Source: Areca catechu (lineage: Eukaryota; Streptophyta; Magnoliopsida; Arecales; Arecaceae). From it: a DNA stretch of 64,000 nt. Both the position numbers and the translations under genes were made by a program. Within the stretch, counting starts at the first letter, position 1; every line of letters begins with the position of its first letter. The notes under the pieces were generated by a model. That model saw nothing but the letters and a program-made list of their open reading frames with translations, did no database searches and was not told the origin of the DNA. Below, in pieces: positions 55,728 through 64,000 of the stretch. The stretch is taken from assembly GCA_021397845.1 (NCBI GenBank), contig JAHSVC010000065.1:1426001-1490000 (forward strand). Direction: 5' to 3'.

Positions 55728-57606
55728 TATCACGCCCCAAATCCAGTACTGGAATTGGCCACGCGACCGGCCGCACAAATCCTAGATTTTATCCTGGAGA
55801 TCATGCAAGACCAAGGTACACAAAAGTCAAACATATCAAATTAAAACTAATATTATAAACAATCAAGTAACAATTGAACAATCCATTTATTAAGTCGATA
55901 TCACTAATTGGTCTACTGATTTACAAACATCAATAACCGAAACTAAACTATTAATTAACTCAACATTTATGAAGCTCCGTCTCACGTCTAGCCCAATCCT
56001 CGCTATGTATCCTGAGTCTCTGAGAAAAATAAATAATAGAAAGTGAGCTATTCAGCCTTGTAAGGTCTCCATGCAATCACATCAATAATAATAATATATA
56101 TATATGAAAATAGCAAACACTAGTATGTCATGTCATGCAGTCAAACAATTCAAGTTTCATGTATGACAAAAATTAGAAAACTTTACATTTTTCTTTTAGA
56201 ATTTCTATTATTTAACCATTATCTTTAGGGTTTTGGACTAGCCACGGTCACACTCCAGCCTGTGACTGGCACACTATTATCACACACCAGCCTATGACGG
56301 GCACACTGTTGTCACACTCCAGCCTGTGAATGGCACACAAATTGTCACACTCCAGCCTGTGACTAGCACACAAATTATCACACTCTAGCCCGTGACTGGC
56401 ATACTGAGAAACCACGGTACCACCGTGGCATGGCTAGTCCAAACATCGATTCACTTAACACTTTATCATTTCATCTCACATAGTCAGAACATGTCACCTT
56501 TCAACGATCTATATCATGATCAACCCATTCAAAGATCACTTGATAAACATGATATATTAAATAGAACACAAATAACAATAACAACAAACTCATTCTGTAT
56601 CTCGGAAATTCAAATCATGCTATGCGAAAACAATCATGCATGAAAATATTTATATATATGCTCGGATCAAATCAGATCATCTAAAATACATTTATATTAT
56701 GGGTGACCAAGTCTAGAAGTCCTTACCTCTCAAAAATCAACTATCCATGCCTGAACTAATCCGTACCTGAAATCTATGCGACGCCTTCCTACTCAGGAGA
56801 CTGATTCCCTACATAAATAAATAATTAAATTAAAAATATGAATTCCCAATATTTTATGAATCTCAAGAAAATCCCTTGACTCTCTCTCTCTTCTTCTTTT
56901 TTTTTAAAAAAAACCGTATGGAACCCTTTTTTTTTCCTGAATCGTACAGAATCCCCTTTTTTTTTCTTTTTCTTTTTCATTCTTCTTCTTTCTTTCTTCC
57001 TCTTTTCTTTTCTTCTCTTCCGAACCATCCCCCCTGCCTCTCCCTCGGCCCGGCCGAACTGGCCTCTCCCCCAATTTGCCGGCAATCGAGGAGTGGTTGT
57101 CGCAGAGGCTTCACGGACTGAAGGCTGGCAGCGGCGACGGCAGCGGCGATGATGAACGGCCCCAAAACCGAAAAGGAAGCCCAAGAAAAAAACCATCCAA
57201 AATCCTTCCAAAAAATGAAAATAAAGGGAAAGGACTCACCGACCAGTGTTGGAGAGCTCCCGGTCGCTCGTCGGAGAGGAAAAAAATGCGTGTAGGGGCT
57301 CGATGAGGCGACGGTGTGGAGCTTTTAAAGAGAGAACAACGACGAGTTCCCTCACCGTTTGAAACTCAACCTCCGACCAATCGAGTCCCAATCCTTCACG
57401 AACCCGTCGCCGACCACCTCCCACTCCTCTCACGACTCTTCCACCAAGACCCCCGGTGGAAACTCCGGCCGGATGAGGGAGAAAACTCCTCCCCTGTTTC
57501 GGTCTCTTCTCATCGTCATCTCGTTTCGGTCTTTTTTTTTTTTTTTTATCAATTTGGGTTGAAGTCGGCTGGGCCTGCCGACTTCAAGCCCAAGCCCAAT
57601 ATTACA
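55728..57606 (-). repeat. 5' LTR of the chromovirus
   Basis: It begins TATCACGCCCC on the plus strand (TG changed to TA) and ends CCAATATTACA. It is nearly co-linear with 48,922-50,804. Confidence 0.93.
56249..56405. repeat. 32-bp repeats in the 5' LTR, five copies
   Basis: Same unit as at 49,471-49,634, with independent point differences in the copies. Confidence 0.88.
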
Positions 57607-57611
57607 TTTTT
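57607..57611. repeat. Target-site duplication, right (TTTTT)
   Basis: It matches 48,917-48,921. The flank AGTTCTCACATC follows. Confidence 0.75.
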
Positions 57612-58853
57612 AGTTCTCACATCTATGAGAAGTCATTATTTGTTGCAGGTGTTTTTTCTTATTTGCCATTATTACTCTTACTGGTCTTCCTTATACATGA
57701 ATACCATTCCTTGGTACACTACATTGTAGGTAGCTATTCAAGTAGTCTAGATGCATGGCAAGGTTTCAGGCTGCAATGTTGTATGCTTGATATTGTCATG
57801 GTTTTTTTCAAGCAAAAAAAAAAAAAAAGGATGTACACGGCAAGAGGAAATGGCTACAAAAGCTATGTGCTGGTGATGAAACTAAATACTACTTCAACCA
57901 TTGGATGTTTGGTAATTAGCTTCATTCTATCCAACTATAACAAGCAAGGTTTTAGATATCCATACCGATCTCAAACCATTCTCTATCAGAATAGAATGGT
58001 ATATATCAAGTGCCTATATGTAGAAACTAATTTATTCCCAAATATTGAATAACTTGGTACTCATACAACATTGCTGATACAGACCGGTGTGGATAGACAC
58101 GGTTGGTATGTATCGATATAATTGATGCGGTATCTCAGCAGCCACACCATTGTATGTTTTGTGCCAAAATGATATGGTACTTGTCATACCATCCCATTTC
58201 AATGGTTTTTGAAACCAACAACAACAAACATAGGAAAGGTCCCTTCATTTTGGACATCAACAAGTTGTATTGGAAACAATTGAATGCTATTGATTCACTA
58301 GCCAAGGTCCCCAAGTTTAAGCAGCAGCACAAGAAGAAAAGGGTGTTCATTTGAGCAAAAGACAAACATAGGCAAAGTGAACAGTTATAAAATGATGCCA
58401 ATCCAATTCCCATATCATAAATTTAAGAAAGGGATGTTCCACAATCCATGCTCAATGTTTTGATGTGGAAGGATGAAGCAACAAAGTTGCATGATTTATA
58501 TAATTACCTTCACCGATAGGTAACATGAGTTTTCCTTAATGTAAAACTATACAATCTATTTTCCACATTTATCATAGTTTTAGGATTATGACCCATCCAG
58601 CCTATGAGATGGAGAAGGGTGTATACCTAGCTATCTCAGAAGTGAACTGAATAATTAAGAATCTTTGTACTACTTTCTAGCATTTTGGTTATCTTAGTCA
58701 TAAAGCCAAACCAAAACCAGGCATTCTGGGAATATGAGACTTGCCTAATAAGGTGGGAGTCTTTGATATGGTTTCAATGCTGAAAAAGGAAATATGAAGA
58801 TTGAAATTAGACTTAGAAGCAAGGTAGTGAGAAATAAAATAATTTTCTATTTT
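57612..58853. other. Intergenic, no gene recognised
   Basis: Continuation of the LRR gene's 3' flank. Two overlapping open frames on opposite strands near 58,103-58,413 lack any recognisable motif. Confidence 0.45.
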
Positions 58854-61039
58854 TGTGGTACCCCAGCCCGTTAACTAACCAGCCACCAAAAGTTGATTGG
58901 AGACCCAAGCTAGAGAAAATCCATGAAGATCATCGCCGTGCCACTGGATTTTAGCTCGAGCACTGATGGAGATAAGGTAAAGATACATCTACCTCGATTC
59001 GCTCCTTTTCCACACTCTCCTTTAACCCTTAAAGCATAGTTTTTAGCTAGCTATCACCAGAATTTTGGATAGGAATAGAGAACCCCTACTTTCCCTAGAT
59101 TTTCCAATCTTCTTCTCCCTTTTCCTAACTATTCATCACTGCTATTTTGCTAAGTGAGGAAAGCCCAGGCCGTGTCACCACGGCCTGCTTCCCCGGCCAC
59201 TGCCACCACCAACAAGAGGTCCCCTTTTTCTAGGAAAGAAGGGGAACATGAATCCCCTATTTCGTTGGAAAGAAAAGAGAAAGAAAGGAAAAAAAGGAAA
59301 GAGTAAAAGAAGAATCTCTTTTATTTTTCCCTTCTTTTCTTTGAGCTTGCATCCTTACTTTCTCTCTCAAGTTTTACTCTCTCCCTAGTTTTTCTCTTTA
59401 GACTATTTCTCTCTCTTATGTTATCTCTCTCTATAGATTTCTCTTTCTAGATTGTTTCTCCTTCTATATTGATTTTATATCTCTAAGTTCTGTCTCTTCT
59501 AAGGTATCTAGATCTCAAAAGAACTTTCTTTCAATAACTTTGATGAACCCTAGTAGAGGGATCTTGACCAATGATCGTGAGATAGCTTGTCAGCTACCAC
59601 CTTGATCAGGCAGCTTGTCAGCTATCACCTTGATCAGGCCGAGCATCATCAGATTTCACCCATCCTAGCATGTCTCTTGATTTTTAGTTAATCAATTGGA
59701 AGCCCTAGTTCGAATTGACCTAGATGCCAAATGTTATCGTTTGGCTAATTTTATGAAAATATTAGAATTAGGGATTTTTATCATGAATAATTGTAGTTGA
59801 AATCTGATAAAAATATAATGTTTGAATATTCAATTTTAAAAGAAAATCTCTAGATTAATTAAATATGTTTGTTCATCATTTTTATAAAGATAAATAATGA
59901 TTCAACTTCTCTAAATCTTTCATTTATAGAATACTATTTTGAATATCGAATAAATTATTAATCAATTTATATATGATTTATGAATTCTATAAAATCATGT
60001 TTTGAATGAAAATTAATATAAAATTTTAAAATAATATTTATTAGATTATTATTATAATTATTTATTAATATATATCATATATGCGTATTTTTTATTTGAT
60101 TATGAAATTTATGTTATTATGTGAAAAGAATTTTGATATGAATCGGATCTAGACTCTTAGCTTGACCATGTTTTGAACTGTGCCAATTGGAGAATTTTGC
60201 ATTGGCATTTGGAGCCCATGATTCTATTTCTAGCCTAGCCATAAGGTATAAGTGTTGTATTTCAACCTGGTTCTCACAATAGAATATAAGTGTGGTCAAA
60301 GTTAAAGGTTGATGAGCTGCATAGATATTGTTTTGAATCAGATTATTGAATATGATTTATTTTTTGAATTAAATTTATAAATATGTGTGTAAATATTTGA
60401 AAGATAATAGAATTACTGAATTTATATTTTAAAAATCAGTCATGGACTGAAGCATAACCATGGTTAGTCCAGAATCCTAAAGAAGAAGGATGATTAAATT
60501 GAAATATAAAAAGAAAATATGATTTTATAAAAGGTTTTGTCATACATGACATTTGAGTTTATCATGATTGCATGATTTGATAAACTATTATTTTCTAGTA
60601 TTTTTAAAGTATACTATTATTGGTATGACTATTTGGAGACTTTACTAGTCTGTAGAGCTTACAACCCCCTACTTTCTTCCTTCTCAGAGTTGTGCAGGAT
60701 ATTCGAGATTGGTAGTAAATTGGATTCATGGTGTAATGATATATAACAAGGATTGGATCGGGCATGAGATCAAATACTAGGATTGCAGATTTTTATTTAG
60801 TTTTATTCAGTTTGCTCAGTTGCTGATATTTCTGGATCCATGGACTATTTAGTAGTTTTTGATTTGAATAAAAGAATTATTCAGTTATATTTATAAATAA
60901 AAATGTGTTGGTATAATTGCTGTGATTTAAAATGAAGTAACTTTTGTGTACCTAGGCCTTGCATGATCCCTAGAATGTATTCTAGGATTTGTGTGGCCAG
61001 TCGCGTAGCCGATTCCGGTGCTGAATTCAGGACGTGACA
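58854..61039 (+). repeat. Probable 5' LTR of a plus-strand gypsy element
   Basis: The right end is firm: GATTCCGGTGCTGAATTCAG then GACGTGACA, followed by GAGTGGTATCAGAGCC. The last 600 bp resemble the reverse complement of the chromovirus LTR (ATTTGTGTGGCCAGTCGCG block). The left end, TGTGGTACCCCAGCCC at 58,854, is inferred from a weak match to the 3' LTR start at 63,583. It contains a CT-rich leader at 59,330-59,500. Confidence 0.55.
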
Positions 61040-61055
61040 GAGTGGTATCAGAGCC
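61040..61055 (+). promoter_or_regulatory. Primer-binding site (initiator Met tRNA type)
   Basis: GAGTGGTATCAGAGCC directly after the LTR end GACGTGACA. The element is therefore plus-oriented. Confidence 0.88.
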
Positions 61056-63569
61056 AGGTTATGATCACCTGGGATTTAGGACTGTGGTATAAGTAATTGG
61101 GATAGGCATGAGTGATATTGAAATTCAGGTTGTGATTGTTTGAGACTGGGACATAAGTGAGTTAGAAATTAACATGAAGGTTATTAGAACATGACAGAAT
61201 GATATCAAAACTTAGATTATGATTACTTGAAACTATGACATAAGTGATTAGGACATGGCATGAGTAATATTGAAATCATGGTTATGATCAATATGGATTG
61301 TGATTTTAAGAGGTATTTGAATTTAATATCATGATCAGTCAGGATATGAAGTTGAAAAAAAAATGGATTCGAAGTTTGGATTTCTAATCTTTAGATATTA
61401 TACATAAGATCTGTCATATGATTAATACCAAAGAGGATCATTATTGTTATCTGTAATATAAGTAATGGGATTGATCTAGGATGAATGTAAAGGGCTAGAT
61501 GATTTGTACTCTTTGATCATGATAAGTAAACATATGATGGATGTAGAAGAACTGGATGGGATGTATCTTTGCCTTTGATAATCAGGTTGATCCAAATGTC
61601 AAGAGTACTGGCCTGGAATTGTATTATGTTATGTTAATAGGTTATGCTGAATAAATAGGTTCAATTATCAATTGAATGATTTTGGAATCCTAAACTTGAT
61701 AAGGATGCAGATTATGATAATATGCTAGTTCTGTTGTTAATTATTGGAATATAAGTTTTGGGACTGTTATAAGAAGATGGTTAGGGTATAGGTTATGCAA
61801 GAGTTAAAGTATATTTTTTGATGAATCTATATGTGGATTATGATTGAAAATATATAAGAAAAAATATGTTTGGGATGATGTATAGCTTTATACCTCTTTA
61901 TTGGTGGATTAGATTATATTATGTTGGCATGGTATTCATATTTTGATAAGAATCTTGATAGCCTATGTTAGCAATTGTAGATTGGATTACTGGATCTATG
62001 CTATAAGTGTTGGGGATTATCAGGTAAGTCAAACTCTAAGTTAAATTAAAATCTATAGGAAGGTCTAGTTTATCATGCTACTGGATCACATTAAGCAAAG
62101 AATTTGATTTTGAGAGACTTATATGGGTTCAGCTTATGAGGGACAATATTTTAGATAGTTTATTGATTGATGCTAAGAGTTATGGTAAGATAGATCTACA
62201 AATAATAAGAAGATTGATTCAATTCATAAGAGCATTGATTGAAAGCCATGTACTTGTTAGAGTTCATGATAACTTTCCAAGAGAAGAGTTGATCTAGATT
62301 GTCTAATTAAATTATCAGAAAAGTATGATTAATCCAAACTTAAACTAGGATTATTGAAGTCTTAAAAGGATGGTTAAATTTATGCAAAGACTTTCAATAT
62401 GGAAACTGGATCAGGATAAACTTTGATATGATATACCTGAAATGTGAATGAGATAAAGAGACTTAAAAACTTGCTTTGGTAACTTTGGATCTTTTTTGTA
62501 CCAATATAAGGTAAATTTTTAAAGGGATTCATTTAATGAATCTAGATGGTTTAGTAAATTTTATCAGAGTGCACAATGGAAGCGTAGTGGTTTGAGTTAT
62601 CCTGAAATTAATTAAGTGCGTTAACTCTAACTTTAGGGTGTTATGATGGGAGCACTGATTTGAATTTCAGTAACAAGATTTTAGTAATAAATGAAAGGAT
62701 AATGTTACTGTTTCTTGGGCTAGTCTATAGGTGTAGCCATGCAATTTTCATCAATAGGTCCCCCTATTATAGAGGGCTCTAGTAAAAAAAATTTGGACAT
62801 CTCTAAATCTAGAATAAAGGAGTGATGATTCTTGTACCCAACTAGGAATGGGGATATTGTGACACCAAGCTCCTTTAGTTATGACATTATGATTTCTCTA
62901 TTTAAGGAGGGCTCAAGGTTTCCATAAGATAAAAGACTGGTTGCAAAATTATAAAGAAGTTTAAGAGAAAAGAAAATGCTAAAGACCATGACAAGTGTCT
63001 AATGCCCAAGCCTTCTTCTAAATTGTTGGTTAAGAATATATTGGATCAATTATGATTTCCATATAGAGCTAATCAAGAGAAATAAATTTAGGGGCAAAGA
63101 TATGTATACTAAATTCGAGGTTGAGACCTTAATGTTCATTTTAAAGAGACTAAGAGAATTCAATACTTATCATAAATCATAAAGAACAAGAATTAAGATG
63201 TGATATAATTTTGTTATGGACTTATGAAAAAACATTCTAAGAAAGGAATCATGTAGAAGCTTGAGGATGATGGTAAATTATGTATATCTAAGGTTTGGGC
63301 ATCATAAATTTTCTATGAAATTAATCAATCATAATTAATTGTATTGACATCGAAGGATTAGTATTCTTTGGAAGAACTCAAGAGAATTTGATATGTATCA
63401 TAAATGAAAAAGATTTAGTTTTGAGTATTATATAATCTCTTTATATTAAGACGTGTGAAGCAAGTACCTTAAGAGGCAGACTAATTGGGAGTTTGAGTAT
63501 GACGTGAGTATTGGATATTTTTAAGGTTTAAAATCTCAATTAAGCTAATTTCGAGGGTGAAGTTATTTT

Positions 63570-63582
63570 AACGGGGGGAGAA
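63570..63582 (+). promoter_or_regulatory. Polypurine tract
   Basis: AACGGGGGGAGAA, identical to that of the 48.9-57.6 kb chromovirus. Confidence 0.85.
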
Positions 63583-64000
63583 TATGAAACCCAGGCTTTG
63601 GGCCAAAGTCAGCAAGTCCAGCTGATTTCAGCCCAAGTCACAGAAAAAAAAGGGCAAAGATATCAGAATAGGGGAACCATCGTTCTCCCCTTATCCGGTC
63701 AGGAACTTCACTAGAAAAGTCGAGGGAGAGCCGTGGGGAAGTGGGCTTCGTCGGCGACGTGGTTGAGGTGGGTTGGAACTTCGATTGGTATGGTTTTTGC
63801 TTCCCAAATGGCGAGGAAACCATTGGTGTCTTTCTTTAAATCCCCTCACCGTCGCAGAATTGAGCCCTCCCATGCCATTGTTCTCCTCTCTGGCGAGCAC
63901 CCAAAAGTTCGTCGAGGCCTGGTGAGTTTTCTTTTATTGTTTAGAAAGGTTTAATCTAGTTTTTCTTGGTTGATTCGGGTTGGTTTTGTCTTGGGGCCGT
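63583..64000 (+). repeat. 3' LTR, cut by the window end
   Basis: It begins TATGAAACCCAGGCTTTGG (TG changed to TA) after the polypurine tract and includes CTGATTTCAGCCCAAGTC as in related LTRs. It continues beyond the window. Open frames on both strands here are not genes. Confidence 0.75.

Larger units (their letters stand above)
48922..57606 (-). mobile_element. Full-length decayed Ty3/gypsy chromovirus (Del/Tekay-like)
   Basis: LTRs of 1,883 and 1,879 bp flank gag, protease, reverse transcriptase, RNase H, integrase and a chromodomain, in that order on the minus strand. The primer site (GAGTGGTATCAGAG) and polypurine tract (AACGGGGGGAGAA) are in place, and the insertion is bounded by TTTTT. 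Domain order, the EVAYRLALP motif and the WxNHSxxEATWE chromodomain place it near Del/Tekay chromoviruses (family knowledge). Many stops and a few frame breaks make it non-autonomous today. Confidence 0.93.
61040..63582 (+). mobile_element. Interior of a coding-poor gypsy element
   Basis: A primer site (GAGTGGTATCAGAGCC) at 61,040 and a polypurine tract (AACGGGGGGAGAA) ending at 63,582 bound 2.54 kb with no open frame over about 60 codons and no recognisable gag or pol motif. A diverged tandem copy of the LTR-tail/primer-site junction starts 157 bp downstream (GACAGAATGATATCAAAAC at 61,193). It could be a non-autonomous derivative or a heavily decayed element. Confidence 0.65.

Overview
The window is plant nuclear DNA. 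It holds intron-containing mobile ORFs, nested LTR retrotransposons with 5-bp target duplications, AT-rich intergenic sequence and one receptor-like protein gene of a plant-only class. A monocot, possibly a palm, is my guess from the style of the LTR families; nothing here proves it. There are no CRISPR arrays, operons or prokaryotic features, and I saw no tRNA or rRNA gene.

Layout. 1-563 is a GC-rich tandem repeat at the edge of an LTR-like piece. 0.57-15.55 kb is AT-rich intergenic sequence with relics: two LTR-like fragments, a 374-bp fold-back element (2,480-2,853), a MITE-like insertion (5,825-6,256) and a decayed hAT transposase (about 9.0-11.9 kb). 15,559-28,049 is a plus-strand, pol-less Ty3/gypsy-type element (target duplication AAAAT). 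Its 5' LTR is split by a minus-strand Ty3/gypsy element at 16,484-23,510 (target duplication GCCAG). 28.7-29.47 kb plus 40.86-40.96 kb is a host tandem repeat of about 335 bp. A second pol-less element (29,471-40,856, minus strand) interrupts it. That element carries a gag remnant, a spliced antisense ORF and several minisatellites. 44,813-47,943 is an LRR receptor-like protein gene of the EIX/Ve/Cf class. 48,922-57,606 is a complete but decayed Del/Tekay-like chromovirus (minus strand, target duplication TTTTT). 58.85-64.0 kb is a related plus-strand element with no recognisable coding capacity, running off the window end.

The only probable host protein gene is the receptor-like protein. It is read in seven successive frame segments. 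All seven shifts are in the direction of one missing base, and most fall in short homopolymers. The same direction of shift recurs in the neighbouring mobile elements, so part of the breakage may be uncorrected sequencing error. By contrast, the identifiable in-frame stops in the chromovirus pol all fit C-to-T or G-to-A transitions, as expected from deamination of methylated DNA.

The most unusual material is the pair of pol-less elements. They share primer-site sequence, polypurine tract, a gag zinc-motif remnant and an antisense ORF. One of them also has minisatellites with periods of 117, 93, 81 and 63 bp, all multiples of three. I did not find an obviously new biological system; these elements, the fold-back at 2.5 kb and the internally duplicated LRR gene are the best candidates for follow-up.
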